From: Nitrospiraceae bacterium
GTDB taxonomy: Bacteria > Nitrospirota > Thermodesulfovibrionia > Thermodesulfovibrionales > UBA1546
Length of the DNA: 52,874 nucleotides
Direction: 5' to 3'
Assembly (NCBI GenBank): GCA_003599795.1
Contig: QZJQ01000049.1
Location: 1 to 52,874, forward strand
The notes under the pieces are model-generated. The model ran no database searches, was not told where the DNA came from, and saw nothing but the letters and a program-made list of their open reading frames with translations. The position numbers and the translations under genes are program-made. Position 1 is the first letter of the stretch. Every line of letters starts with the position of its first letter. Below are positions 9,060 through 17,867 of the stretch, one piece after another.

Positions 9060-9087
9060 AGTATAAACTATTCATATTAAATTACAA
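9060..9087 (-). promoter_or_regulatory. Putative sigma-70 promoter for the CBS/NhaD operon
   Basis: On the minus strand TTGTAA (9082-9087), a 16-nt spacer and TATACT (9060-9065) lie 38 nt upstream of the CBS start codon. Confidence 0.45.
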
Positions 9088-9088
9088 A

Positions 9089-9123
9089 TAAAAAAGCCCC
9101 TCAGAGCTTCAAGAGAGTGAGGA
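9089..9123 (-). terminator. Possible intrinsic terminator after the UspA/TauE operon
   Basis: Minus strand: CCTCA...TGAGG short stem followed by GGCTTTTTTATTT. It lies about 160 nt past the UspA stop. The rest of 9123-9284 shows nothing recognisable. Confidence 0.45.
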
Positions 9124-9284
9124 AAAAGCGCCGGCGTTAAATGCAAAAAAGCGGGCATGAATTTGCCGTAAGAAGCGTAACAGGTGTTATGAACAAGTGT
9201 GAAGATCTCTAAGATTCATTAAAGACCTATACAGAGGGGATACTGCATTTTGAATATCACTAATAGACAAAAAGCCGAAATTTA

Positions 9285-10139
9285 TTACGCTTTAACAACA
9301 AGCACAGGGCATGGAGAGTAGCCGATGACCTTTTCGGTGACGCTTCCCATGAGAAGCCTTTTCAGCCCTGTCCTTCCGTGAGAACCCATGATGATAACAT
9401 CTGATTTTCCTTTTTTGGCGAGGCCTGTTATCACCTCATAAGATTCGCCTTCGCCTATGAAAGTTGATGCCTTGATATTAAATGCCTCTGCTTTTTTCTT
9501 AACGTCCGCAACAAATTCTTTTGCCTTTTGGGCCATATCGTCAACAACCTGCGGAGCCTCTGCATAGAACTCTGAAGGCACATCCACTACAGAAACAGCA
9601 AGGAGTTCGCCTCCGTATGATTTTGCAAAGTCTATCGCCTTTTCAGAAGCAGCCTTGCTGTATTTTGAGCCGTCAGTGGCAACCAATATCTTTTGCCATC
9701 CCACTTCCGTGCTTTTCGGAACAACAAGGACGTCTTTGTGGCCATAGCCGATGACCCTTGCGGTAACGCTTCCGACAAGCGCCCTTTCAAGCCGCCGCAG
9801 TCCCCTTCTTCCCATAATTATGAGGTCGCAGTTTTCCGCATCCGCAAGGTCCAGTATCCTTTCATGTATCTCGCCCTCCTCGCATACGGTTTTTATCAGT
9901 GCGCCTTCTGCCTTTGCTATCTTTTCGGTATTTGAAAGAGCGTCTTCGCATGGCTTTCTTACCGAAGCGAGCACATTGCCTACCGCAACCAGATCCAGAT
10001 CTCCCGTGTAAGGCGGAACTACTGATACAACAGTTATCCAGCTTCCTTCGTTTACCGCAAGTTTAAATGATTCCCTTAATGCGTGTATGCTTGATTCCGA
10101 ACCATCAATCGGGACAAGAAGTTTTTTGTATCTTCCCAT
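9285..10139 (-). CDS. Tandem-domain universal stress protein
   Basis: 284 residues: two UspA domains (about 1-140 and 147-284). Each begins with a beta strand plus Asp (LLVPIDGS; ILVATDGS) and ends with the ATP-binding loop G-2x-G-9x-G(S/T) (GRRGLRRLERALVGSVT; GSHGRTGLKRLLMGSVT). Both loops are intact, so ATP binding is expected. It starts 1 nt after the TauE stop and closes the long leftward operon. A close relative with the same architecture lies at 15471-16361. Likely role: cytoplasmic stress or energy sensing tied to the transporter. Confidence 0.93.
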   Translation of the reverse strand: MGRYKKLLVPIDGSESSIHALRESFKLAVNEGSWITVVSVVPPYTGDLDLVAVGNVLASVRKPCEDALSNTEKIAKAEGALIKTVCEEGEIHERILDLADAENCDLIIMGRRGLRRLERALVGSVTARVIGYGHKDVLVVPKSTEVGWQKILVATDGSKYSKAASEKAIDFAKSYGGELLAVSVVDVPSEFYAEAPQVVDDMAQKAKEFVADVKKKAEAFNIKASTFIGEGESYEVITGLAKKGKSDVIIMGSHGRTGLKRLLMGSVTEKVIGYSPCPVLVVKA

Positions 10140-10140
10140 G

Positions 10141-11232
10141 TTATACCTTCCCGTGTTCTAACACGTCTTGCGAATGCTGCATTTTTTCCGCTTTGCGTCC
10201 CTGCCACATGGCCCTCAGCACAATAAATGCGCCTAATAGCAGCGCTGCTATCATTATAGCAAAGCTTGTGGTTTTCAATATCTTCACTGTTTCTTCGCTT
10301 AGAGTCTGTATTAATCCCAATTGCGACAGGTAAACCGGAACCATTAAGCCGCGGCTAAAAAGCACAATAACCATTATAACGCCCATAACCACCTTGATCA
10401 TAAAGGGCTTTACATATGTTGTTCCTATTGCTCCAAGCTGTATTCCGAAAAGCGAGCCTGCAAGTATTATCATTGCAAGACGGATGTCAACAAGTCCGCT
10501 CATGGCATATTTGAAAGAGCCTCCAAGTCCCATTACAAATGCTATGACAAGCTCTGTTGCAGACGCCATAAGGCTCGGCGCTCCAAGCACGTATATCATA
10601 GAAGGAACTCCGATAAATCCGCCTACCGCGATTGTTGCAGCAAGCATGCCTGTTGCAAAACCCAATGGAATAGTGAAGAGCACTGAGATTCTTGCATTAA
10701 GGGCCTTGAAATAGACCATCGTGCCCGGAATGTTTATGGACTGCACCCATTTTGCGAGCTTTGTAGCTTTTTCTTCCTCATGTGTATTGCCGGACCTGTA
10801 AGTCTTCCACGCGTCGCGAAGAACAAAGCCTCCGACCACTGCAAGGATTACAACAAATGCAACGCTTACATAAAGGTTTGAGCCTGCGTCTCCGAAGGCC
10901 TTTTTTATGTTTTCCTGAATATGCGCTCCGTATAAAACACCGGCTTCAGCGGAGATTCCGAGCACTACTCCGAGCTTTACATCAACCTGCCCGTATTTTG
11001 CGCGTTTGACAGCTCCTATAAGCGCCTTTGGAAACTTGTGGCACATATTGCTTGCAACAGCGACAAGCCCCGGAACTCCAAGGCTCATCATGGCCGGAGT
11101 AAGCACAAAAGCCCCTCCCGAACCGATGAAGCCGCTAACAAGGCCCCCTACAAACCCCACAACAAACAGATAACCAATAGTGACAGCATCAAGGCTGATA
11201 AAATTAGACACTACCTGAACAACATCCTGCAT
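10141..11232 (-). CDS. TauE/SafE-family sulfite/sulfonate exporter
   Basis: 363 residues with about eight to nine membrane helices. The first repeat has the family signature GFVGGLVSGFIGSGGAFVLTPAMM, the second has GFATGMLAATIAVGGFIGVPSMIYVLG. TauE/SafE proteins export sulfite, sulfoacetate or related anions through the inner membrane. The insertion between the halves (around 140-180) is longer than in minimal members. A strong AGGGAGG lies upstream of ATG 11232. Its neighbours (UspA, small membrane protein, FAEAG-motif proteins) repeat a pattern seen again at 15.5-17.8 kb with the second TauE gene. Confidence 0.9.
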   Translation of the reverse strand: MQDVVQVVSNFISLDAVTIGYLFVVGFVGGLVSGFIGSGGAFVLTPAMMSLGVPGLVAVASNMCHKFPKALIGAVKRAKYGQVDVKLGVVLGISAEAGVLYGAHIQENIKKAFGDAGSNLYVSVAFVVILAVVGGFVLRDAWKTYRSGNTHEEEKATKLAKWVQSINIPGTMVYFKALNARISVLFTIPLGFATGMLAATIAVGGFIGVPSMIYVLGAPSLMASATELVIAFVMGLGGSFKYAMSGLVDIRLAMIILAGSLFGIQLGAIGTTYVKPFMIKVVMGVIMVIVLFSRGLMVPVYLSQLGLIQTLSEETVKILKTTSFAIMIAALLLGAFIVLRAMWQGRKAEKMQHSQDVLEHGKV

Positions 11233-11233
11233 G

Positions 11234-11494
11234 TTATTTTACCTCCCTTTTCTTCTTTGCCGCCTCAACGCCGAGCACAGTCCAGAAACTGCCTGTAAAC
11301 GCGCCGTGAAAGTACGAAAAAACAAACGCCGTTATAATCGGAAGGAAGGCATATACTCCGCCCTTCCCGAAAATGTTGTTGATAACATCCTGATTAAGCA
11401 GCAGCGCTGCATAAAGCGCTATTGAGAGAATCCCCATGATTATCATATTTCCATAGGGCTTCTTTTTCCTGACATTTTTACCGTATCCTGACAT
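11234..11494 (-). CDS. Small two-helix membrane protein
   Basis: 86 residues from the ATG at 11494, which has GGAGGAG just upstream; the frame continues further (to 11536) but that extension includes the ribosome-binding site. Two hydrophobic helices (about 15-35 and 45-65) are preceded by a basic RKKKPYG stretch and followed by KKKREVK, so both ends probably face the cytoplasm. No family recognised. It ends 1 nt before the TauE start, suggesting a small subunit or assembly partner of the exporter. Confidence 0.65.
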   Translation of the reverse strand: MSGYGKNVRKKKPYGNMIIMGILSIALYAALLLNQDVINNIFGKGGVYAFLPIITAFVFSYFHGAFTGSFWTVLGVEAAKKKREVK

Positions 11495-11516
11495 CTCTCC
11501 TCCGTTAATATTGAAA

Positions 11517-11708
11517 TTATTTGCTGCCTGCGGCATTTACAGCGAGGTCAGACGTATAGTCTCTGCCTGATTTCTTGGCCGTCTTTGCCTCGGGCTTCAC
11601 ATCTTCTTCTAGAATCTCCCTTGCTGTGTCAGCCTCTCCTGCCTCCGCAAATGTAACAGCAGTCATTAGCGTCTCAAATCTTTTTGAGAGTTTCTTTAAT
11701 CCCTTCAT
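11517..11708 (-). CDS. Small FAEAG-motif protein
   Basis: 63 residues from ATG 11708 (AAGGAGGGATGAAA upstream favours this over the ATG at 11714). The core LMTAVTFAEAGEADTAREILEED is nearly repeated in the larger neighbour at 11729-12211 (IMAAVAFAEAGDHETVKELM). The protein is a soluble, charged, probably helical unit. I do not know its function. The shared motif and adjacency suggest the two proteins belong to one family or contact the same partner. Confidence 0.6.
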   Translation of the reverse strand: MKGLKKLSKRFETLMTAVTFAEAGEADTAREILEEDVKPEAKTAKKSGRDYTSDLAVNAAGSK

Positions 11709-11728
11709 TTTCATCCCTCCTTTTTCTG

Positions 11729-12211
11729 TTACGTACGAGCCTTCGCAGCCATTATCGTAACGATTGGTTTTGTTATGCTTTTGAGCATCTTTCTGATGTC
11801 CAGTAATTTCCTGTCTCCTGAAATATTGGGGCTCAGGAGAACCATATTGATGTTTGGCCTGCTCTTGAGAAAATCTTTTATCGCATTTATGGGCTCTTCA
11901 GAAGCCGTCTGATAACCAAGCTCAATTGAAGTTTCCCTGCATTTCTCAGCCAGTTCTTTTATCTTTTTTTCCGCGGCATCTTTAAGCGTTGCCTGCTGCG
12001 AGTTCATCAGCTCTTTTACGGTCTCGTGGTCCCCAGCCTCGGCAAATGCAACAGCAGCCATTATGTCTTCGTATTTGTCCATCACTCCTTTGCCGTAAAT
12101 CAGCAGCAGCTCAATCCCTGCATTCAATGACTTTGCAAGCTCCAGCACATACGAAAAGCCCTCATCGCAGTTTTCACTGCCTTTTGTCACGAATAATAGC
12201 TTTTCTTTCAT
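11729..12211 (-). CDS. UspA-like protein with an internal FAEAG segment
   Basis: 160 residues. It begins like a universal stress protein (KLLFVTKGSENCDEGFSYVLELAKSLNAGIELLLIYG) and ends with a Usp-like strand-loop (NMVLLSPNISGDRKLLDIRKMLKSITKPIVTIM), but the ATP loop GxxG-9x-G(S/T) is absent. It is therefore probably a non-ATP-binding member. Between them (about 48-75) is the MAAVAFAEAGDHETVKEL segment shared with the small downstream protein. I prefer ATG 12211 (AAAGGA 5 nt upstream); an ATG at 12229 lies against the 8-nt repeat. Role unknown, but it is part of the TauE/Usp operon. Confidence 0.7.
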   Translation of the reverse strand: MKEKLLFVTKGSENCDEGFSYVLELAKSLNAGIELLLIYGKGVMDKYEDIMAAVAFAEAGDHETVKELMNSQQATLKDAAEKKIKELAEKCRETSIELGYQTASEEPINAIKDFLKSRPNINMVLLSPNISGDRKLLDIRKMLKSITKPIVTIMAAKART

Positions 12212-12225
12212 TTTTCCTTTGTCCC

Positions 12226-12265
12226 CCATTCACCTATTCACCGATTAACCGATTCACCTATTAGC
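12226..12265. repeat. 8-nt word array upstream of the Usp-like gene
   Basis: Plus strand reads TATTCACC GATTAACC GATTCACC TATTAGCT: four diverged octamers. This is the only such array in the first 21 kb. A weaker trace (GTCACCGATTCACC) is seen near 21077. Confidence 0.6.
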
Positions 12266-12325
12266 TATCTACCAAGAGTCGTGCCAGGAGTAAATGTGTT
12301 GAAATAAAAGGATTATTTATCTGGG

Positions 12326-12460
12326 ATGGGACAACTTACTGTTTCAGATTTAAACGTGAGTGAACGCCTTAAGGCAGATGGTTTAATTGATTGTTTATGC
12401 TGCAACTGTGATACGAGGGATTATGGAAAAATCAAAGGGCTAAAGGTAAAGCAGTTCTGA
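12326..12460 (+). other. Doubtful 44-codon frame with a CxCCxC cluster
   Basis: A plus-strand frame from ATG 12326 to TGA 12458 contains CLCCNC. GGGATGGG overlaps the start, and no ribosome-binding site at proper spacing is seen. It converges on the response-regulator stop at 12463. It may be a gene remnant. Apart from this and the octamer array, the gap 12230-12462 holds nothing I recognise. Confidence 0.2.
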
Positions 12461-12462
12461 GT

Positions 12463-13791
12463 CTACCTCTTCAATATCCTCCACAGGCTTGTTCTTGAAA
12501 TGCCGAGGATATCCGCTGCCTTTGATTTGTTGCCCTCTGCTAAATCAAGAACCTTCTCCGCATATTCCCTGTTAAGCTCGTCAATGGTCTTTACCCTGTT
12601 GGGGTCTATAGCCTCTACCTGAAACATCTTTATGCTCTGGGGAAGGTTTTCTGCCTTTATGCGCGAAGTATCTTCAAGAATAACCGCTCTCTCTATTATA
12701 TTTTCAAGCTCTCTTACATTTCCGGGGAATCCGTATGAAAGGAGCATATTCATTGCTTCTTTTGTAAAGCCCTCAATCTTCTTATTTGCCTTCTTTGAAT
12801 ATTTCTCAAGAAAAAGTTTTGCGAGCGGGGTGATATCTTCTTTGCGCTCCCTTAGCGGAGATATATGGATGTCCATCACATTCAGCCTGTAATAGAGGTC
12901 TTCCCTGAACCTGCCGTCAGAGATAAGCTGTTTTATGTTCTGGTTTGTTGCTGCAATAAACCTCACGTCAACTTTTATTGTTTTTATCCCTCCGACCCTG
13001 ATAAACTCCTTATCTTCTATGACCTTCAGCAGCTTTGCCTGAAGATTCGGCGACATCTCCGCAATCTCGTCAAGGAAGAGCGTGCCGTTATTTGCAACTT
13101 CAACCAAACCCTGCTTTGAGGCCACTGCTCCTGTGAAGGCCCCTCTTTCATGCCCGAAGAGCTCGCTTGCGAGAAGCTCCTCAGTGAATGTAGCGCAGTT
13201 CAATAAAAGAAACGGCTTATCCTTTCTTAACCCCGTATTATGGATGAGCTTTGCAACAAGGCCTTTTCCGACACCGCTTTCTCCGGTAAGAAGCACGTTG
13301 CAGTCAGAGTTCCTTATTCCTGATATGATGTCAACTATCCGCTTCATGGCCTTGCTATTTGCTATGAGAGGGGTGTCTTTATCAAGGCCGAGTGATATCT
13401 TAAGGGCTGTATTCTCTTCCTCTAATCTTTTTTTTTCCAGAATCTTTTTAATCTTCAGGTTGAGTTCATCAAGATTGAAAGGCTTTGTTATGTAATCAGC
13501 CGCTCCCCTTTTCATCGCTTCAACCGCAGAATCTATGCTTCCAAATCCTGTGACAATAATGACTTCGGTTTCCGGATGCTTTTCTTTCATCTCTGAAAGC
13601 AGCGTGAGGCCGTCCATCCCCGGCATCTTTATGTCGGCAATTATAATGTCAAATTCCTGTTCCCCTGTCTCTTTAAGTGCCTCCAGCCCGTTCTTTACGC
13701 CGGCAACTTTATAACCCTCTGCCTCAAGCGCGTACGTGAGGTGCTTTAATGTTATTTCTTCGTCTTCCGCAATTAAGATGTTAAGAGCCAT
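12463..13791 (-). CDS. NtrC-family sigma-54 response regulator
   Basis: 442 residues: receiver domain (1-120, phospho-acceptor Asp in IIADIKMPGMDGL at residue 53), AAA+ sigma-54 activation domain (about 140-370) and Fis-type helix-turn-helix (about 400-442, NKSKAADILGISRTSLWRIL). The AAA+ domain shows Walker A GESGVGKG, the sigma-54-contacting GAFTGA loop (HERGAFTGAVASKQG), Walker B GTLFLDEI and the arginine-finger region. It is complete and should activate sigma-54 promoters. Either ATG at 13794 or 13791 is possible; the second has better spacing to AGGGGAA. It follows its kinase gene by 26 nt. Confidence 0.95.
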   Translation of the reverse strand: MALNILIAEDEEITLKHLTYALEAEGYKVAGVKNGLEALKETGEQEFDIIIADIKMPGMDGLTLLSEMKEKHPETEVIIVTGFGSIDSAVEAMKRGAADYITKPFNLDELNLKIKKILEKKRLEEENTALKISLGLDKDTPLIANSKAMKRIVDIISGIRNSDCNVLLTGESGVGKGLVAKLIHNTGLRKDKPFLLLNCATFTEELLASELFGHERGAFTGAVASKQGLVEVANNGTLFLDEIAEMSPNLQAKLLKVIEDKEFIRVGGIKTIKVDVRFIAATNQNIKQLISDGRFREDLYYRLNVMDIHISPLRERKEDITPLAKLFLEKYSKKANKKIEGFTKEAMNMLLSYGFPGNVRELENIIERAVILEDTSRIKAENLPQSIKMFQVEAIDPNRVKTIDELNREYAEKVLDLAEGNKSKAADILGISRTSLWRILKR

Positions 13792-13817
13792 CATTTCCCC
13801 TATTTATCCCGTATTTT

Positions 13818-15371
13818 CTAACGTGGTAATATTATCTTAAAGGTCGTGCCTTTACCCCGTTCGCTCGTCACTTCAATCTTTCCTCTGTGCTTTTCTATTA
13901 TACTGTAAACAATCGCAAGCCCCAAGCCTGTGCCGTTGTCTTTTGTGGTAAAGAATGGGTCAAATATCCTCTGCATGTCTTCCTGAGCAATGCCTTTGCC
14001 GGTGTCGGAAATCATAATCTGCACCTGCCCGTCCAGAGTTTTAATCTCCACCACAAGCGTGCCGTTCCCGCCCATGGCATCAACCGCATTGCTGAAAAGA
14101 TTTATAAGAACCTGTTCAATAAGATGCCTGTCTGCGTTGACCTCTACATCTTCGGGCAGTTTCAGGTCAAAGCGTATGTTTAATATCTCGCTTAAAACCT
14201 CCAGCTGTGCGAGCGCATCATTAATTACGCCGGACAATTTAATTTTTTTGAATTCCGGAGGCTTCTCTCTGGCAAACTCAAGAAGGTCGCTTACAATGCG
14301 CTTGACCCTGATGGTTTGTGAAAAGATATCTTTGACAGAACCCTTGATAACAGGGGGGCAGTCTCTTAGCTTTTCTATCTCCCTTAACAATATCTGTGCC
14401 GCAAGATAGACGTTATTAAGGGGATTATTTAATTCATGGGCCACGCCTGACGCAAGCGTGCCTATTGACGCAAGTTTCCTGCTCTGGAGAAGTTCTTCAT
14501 TCTTCCTGCTAAGCTCCTTATCCCTTTCAATAAGGTCTGCCTCCATCTTGTTGAACGTCGCTATGAGAACTCCCACCTCATCCTGTTTTTCAGGCATCGG
14601 CAATGACGAGAAATCTCCCTTGCCTGTCTTTTCAATCGCGGCCGTGAGTATCTTTAAGCGCTTTACAACGCTGTGTATGATTGCAAAAAGCGCAGCAATG
14701 CCGAAAATTAAAAACAATGGAAACAGGACCAGCGCCGCTGTCTGTGAAAGGCTAATCGCCCTTTCCGCCTTCTCTCTTGCTGACCTGTCAAGGTTTTTTG
14801 ACAGGGTAAGTATCTCTTCTCCGTTTTTCCTCAGACCGGTAATCTCATTATCAAGTTCCCTCAGCATCGCTATTACAGGACTGTTAATTTTTAAGGGAAA
14901 TGTCTTTTCAATAAGTTCGGCATTCACAAGCGGCCTCTCAAGAAATGTGGACTCTATCAGGGGAAAGAATGAAGAGTATTCCTTCTTAAGAGGTTTAAGC
15001 CCTGTAAATTCCTTCAGAAAATCCCGGTAAATAACCTCTATCCTGTTAAACCTCCGGCTGTATTCATCAATCTTGTTTTCAAGTCCGAGGAACTTTTCCG
15101 TGTTATAGCTCTTCCTGCCCTGGCCGAGAATTGTCTTTAAGTCTCTGAGATATGCATGAACCTCGTCAATCTCCTTTGAATCCCCGTAAAGGAAGAAGTT
15201 CTTTTCATGCCTTCTTAACTGGAGGGATTTGCTGCGTACCGTGTCTGCAAGCTCAAGATACCGTATCTCTTTCCTGACTTCCAGAAAATTTATATACGAT
15301 GAAGCTGCAAAAACAGCAATAATCGTAGCGCTGATTATAAAGCTGAGAATTATCTTACGTTCAAGGGACAT
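13818..15371 (-). CDS. Membrane sensor histidine kinase (partner of the NtrC-type regulator)
   Basis: 517 residues. TM1 is at about 8-28. A ~180-residue extracytoplasmic all-helical sensor follows, with an RRHEKNFFLYGD motif like that of helical-bimodular (HBM) sensors, which bind small carboxylates. TM2 is at about 212-234, HAMP at 235-288, HisKA with His312 in SGVAHELNNPLNN, and HATPase_c with ISDTGKGIAQEDMQRIFDPFFTTK and GTGLGLAIV. All catalytic boxes are present. The ligand is unknown; the setting among sulfite/sulfonate exporters suggests an organic or sulfur-containing anion. Confidence 0.93.
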   Translation of the reverse strand: MSLERKIILSFIISATIIAVFAASSYINFLEVRKEIRYLELADTVRSKSLQLRRHEKNFFLYGDSKEIDEVHAYLRDLKTILGQGRKSYNTEKFLGLENKIDEYSRRFNRIEVIYRDFLKEFTGLKPLKKEYSSFFPLIESTFLERPLVNAELIEKTFPLKINSPVIAMLRELDNEITGLRKNGEEILTLSKNLDRSAREKAERAISLSQTAALVLFPLFLIFGIAALFAIIHSVVKRLKILTAAIEKTGKGDFSSLPMPEKQDEVGVLIATFNKMEADLIERDKELSRKNEELLQSRKLASIGTLASGVAHELNNPLNNVYLAAQILLREIEKLRDCPPVIKGSVKDIFSQTIRVKRIVSDLLEFAREKPPEFKKIKLSGVINDALAQLEVLSEILNIRFDLKLPEDVEVNADRHLIEQVLINLFSNAVDAMGGNGTLVVEIKTLDGQVQIMISDTGKGIAQEDMQRIFDPFFTTKDNGTGLGLAIVYSIIEKHRGKIEVTSERGKGTTFKIILPR

Positions 15372-15470
15372 CTTGCCCTATATTATCACCAACGGTCAAA
15401 AAAATAAAAATATCCTACTGCGGGACAAGACAGCGGATTGAGATTGCTCTACTTATAAGATATAGTAGCG

Positions 15471-16361
15471 TTACGCCTTAACCACAAGAACAGCGCATTC
15501 GGCAGTGCCGATAACCCTCTCTGTCACACTTCCCATTAGAAGCCTTGCGAGCGCTGTCCTGCCGTGGCTGCCAACAACAATCAAATCCGCTTTTTTCTCT
15601 TTTGCAGCCTCTATAATCGCTTCGTAAGGCCTTCCGGAATAAACCAGTCCTATTGTCTTTATCCCTTCTTTTTCCGCGGGGTCTTTCACTTTTCTGATAT
15701 TATCCTCCGCAGCCTTAAGCTCCTCATCAGCTATAAGGCCTTTCTGCATCTCTGAATGGACAATATCAAAAGGCGATGAGGACTCGGATGGAACTACGGA
15801 AATAACTATAAGCCCTGAACCGCAGCGTTTTGCGATGCCTAAAGCCTCCGCAGCCGCCGCATTACTGTATCTGGAACCGTCGGTAGCAACAAGAATATTT
15901 TTAAACTCAAGCTTCGCCGCTCTTGGGACAACCAGCACATTGCACGGAGCATGGCCAATGGTCCGCGCTGTCTCGCTTCCCATCATGAGACGTTTCAGCC
16001 CTCTCCTGCCGCGGCGTCCCATGATTATCATGTCTGCTTTATTTTTTTCAGCCTCTTCAACTATATATCTGTAAGGTTCTTCTCCCTGATGCGCGATTAT
16101 CTCGCATTGAACTCCTTCCTTCTCTGCCCGCGCCTTTATTGATTCAAGGTTGTTCCTCGCCTCTTTCTCTGCCTTTTCAACAAGCTGTGGAGCTATTGTT
16201 TCATACTCAGGATTTGTCTCTATTACGGATACTGCGAACAATTTACTTGAGCAGGTCTTCGCAAGGCTTATCGCCTCTCTTACAGCGCCTTCGCTGAATT
16301 CAGAGCCGTCTGTAGGCAAGATCAATCTTTCAAGTTTTGCTGTGGGACATATCTGTGCCAT
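15471..16361 (-). CDS. Tandem-domain universal stress protein (second copy)
   Basis: 296 residues with two UspA domains. The ATP-binding loops GRRGRRGLKRLMMGSETA and GSHGRTALARLLMGSVT are both intact. It is paralogous to the protein at 9285-10139 but clearly diverged. It begins 1 nt after the DUF1634-like gene, with GCAGGAGGG before ATG 16361. A 99-nt gap separates it from the kinase gene, so the kinase may have its own promoter. The pairing of one TauE exporter with one tandem UspA occurs twice in this region. Confidence 0.92.
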   Translation of the reverse strand: MAQICPTAKLERLILPTDGSEFSEGAVREAISLAKTCSSKLFAVSVIETNPEYETIAPQLVEKAEKEARNNLESIKARAEKEGVQCEIIAHQGEEPYRYIVEEAEKNKADMIIMGRRGRRGLKRLMMGSETARTIGHAPCNVLVVPRAAKLEFKNILVATDGSRYSNAAAAEALGIAKRCGSGLIVISVVPSESSSPFDIVHSEMQKGLIADEELKAAEDNIRKVKDPAEKEGIKTIGLVYSGRPYEAIIEAAKEKKADLIVVGSHGRTALARLLMGSVTERVIGTAECAVLVVKA

Positions 16362-16362
16362 A

Positions 16363-16809
16363 TTAATGCCCTCCTGCTTTTAAGATGCCGCTTGCCGCAA
16401 GGAGCAAGACAGCCACTTCAAGCACCGCGATTACGACATAAGAAGTGTCTTTTTTCCTCATAAGAATAGGAAGTATAACGAGATAACATATAATGCTCAG
16501 GCCTCCAAGCATCGCTATTCCGACAAAGTTGAGATAATCGCCTTTGCCGACGAGAGATACCCATCCCCAGCCTGTCGGGATATTGAAAGCCTGATTTAAT
16601 TCATGGGCTCTCATCCCCCAGTACGGCACATTTGAGCCTTGGGGAATTTCCGAAAGTTTTTCTATCGGCACATAACTCGGCAGCGCTCCTGATATATAGA
16701 CGATAAAAGAAACTATAAGCAGTGCCAGCCCTATCCACATCCCGCTATTTAAAACGCCTGCATATGCAAGCTGTTCTTCCGATGCTTTTTCCCTGTGTTC
16801 TGCTGTCAT
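16363..16809 (-). CDS. DUF1634-like membrane protein
   Basis: 148 residues with three membrane helices (about 22-42, 92-115, 122-143) and a soluble loop (LSEIPQGSNVPYWGMRAHELNQAFN) between the first two. Small three-helix proteins of the DUF1634 type commonly accompany TauE/SafE exporters, and that is the setting here: it starts 13 nt after the TauE stop with AGGAGG upstream of ATG 16809. Function unknown, probably an exporter accessory subunit. The family name is from memory. Confidence 0.65.
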   Translation of the reverse strand: MTAEHREKASEEQLAYAGVLNSGMWIGLALLIVSFIVYISGALPSYVPIEKLSEIPQGSNVPYWGMRAHELNQAFNIPTGWGWVSLVGKGDYLNFVGIAMLGGLSIICYLVILPILMRKKDTSYVVIAVLEVAVLLLAASGILKAGGH

Positions 16810-16821
16810 AATCTTATCCTC

Positions 16822-17796
16822 CTATTTCCAAATCTCAAGGCCTTTTAGAAGCGCCCTGAGCCCCGCAAAAAGCAAAAGCCCTATCACCATCCATTTGATG
16901 GCCTTTGGTTTGGCCCTTACAAGTATCTTAACGCCTACAATAGAGCCGAGCATTATTCCGACAATGGACGGAACAACAATCATCGGCAATACAGCGCCCT
17001 GATTGAGATAGACCCATGCGGCTGACGTATCCGTTATTGAAAGCAGAAATTTACTCGTTGCAACCGATATTTTAAGAGGCGCTCCCATCAGCAGGTTTAA
17101 AACAGGGACATTGGCCCATCCGGCGCCAAGCCCGAACATGCCTGCCATGATACCGATGATTATAAATAAAGCCAGCCCCTGAGGAGTCCTGTGCACCTGC
17201 CACTCAACATCTTTTCCCAAAGATTCTTCTCTGTATATCCCCATAATATGAAGACTTTGCGAGAGATTGTCAGGTTTCGCAACATTTGGGAAATCGGACT
17301 TCTTGGCTATGACCATAATCGCTACGATGAACAGAATTGTCGCTCCGAGAAGTGTATTGACCACATTGGGCTTAAGGGCAAGGCCTATCATCGCGCCGAC
17401 GATTGCGGCTGACGATGCGATAAGCGCCACCGGCAATGCCAAGCGAAGGCTCGCGAGGTTTCTTCTCAACAAACCCGGCCCAGCCGCAAGAGCTCCTGCA
17501 AGAGCAACGAGCAGCCCTGCGCCCCTTACAAAATCAATATTGAACGGGAAAAAACCGCCGATAATGGGCACAAAAAGAACGCCTCCTCCAACACCTCCGA
17601 GAACAGCAAGGATGCCTAATATAAAGGTAACAACAAATAAAGCCAAGGGCCAAACCCACCACGGAGCGGTTGATGCTGAAGCGGTTTCCTTTGCAACCTC
17701 CTGAACTTCAGACGCAAAGGCAGACATGCTGACAAATACAGCCATTATTGAAAGAACAACAATCAAAATCTTTAAAACTTTCCCTGAACGAATCAA
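16822..17796 (-). CDS. TauE/SafE-family exporter with signal-peptide-like N-terminus
   Basis: 324 residues from a TTG at 17796, chosen because GGAGGG ends 6 nt upstream; the frame opens further at 17838 but that extension includes the ribosome-binding site. An N-terminal hydrophobic segment ends SMSAFASEVQEV, like a cleavable signal, then eight membrane helices follow with TauE signatures LGGVGGGVLFVPIIGGF and GMFGLGAGWANVPVLNLLMGAP. It probably exports sulfite or a sulfonate. It is the first gene of the leftward operon; the second TauE gene (10141-11232) has different proportions, so the two may differ in substrate. Confidence 0.88.
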   Translation of the reverse strand: MIRSGKVLKILIVVLSIMAVFVSMSAFASEVQEVAKETASASTAPWWVWPLALFVVTFILGILAVLGGVGGGVLFVPIIGGFFPFNIDFVRGAGLLVALAGALAAGPGLLRRNLASLRLALPVALIASSAAIVGAMIGLALKPNVVNTLLGATILFIVAIMVIAKKSDFPNVAKPDNLSQSLHIMGIYREESLGKDVEWQVHRTPQGLALFIIIGIMAGMFGLGAGWANVPVLNLLMGAPLKISVATSKFLLSITDTSAAWVYLNQGAVLPMIVVPSIVGIMLGSIVGVKILVRAKPKAIKWMVIGLLLFAGLRALLKGLEIWK

Positions 17797-17867
17797 TTCA
17801 TTCCCTCCTTGCCTCAAAAATATTGTTTCATTTAGCAATGACGTGTTTAATTATTGAAACGGTTTAT

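Noticed and set aside
12326-12460. 44-codon Cys-rich frame as a confident gene
   Set aside because: No ribosome-binding site and no recognisable family; listed only as doubtful.
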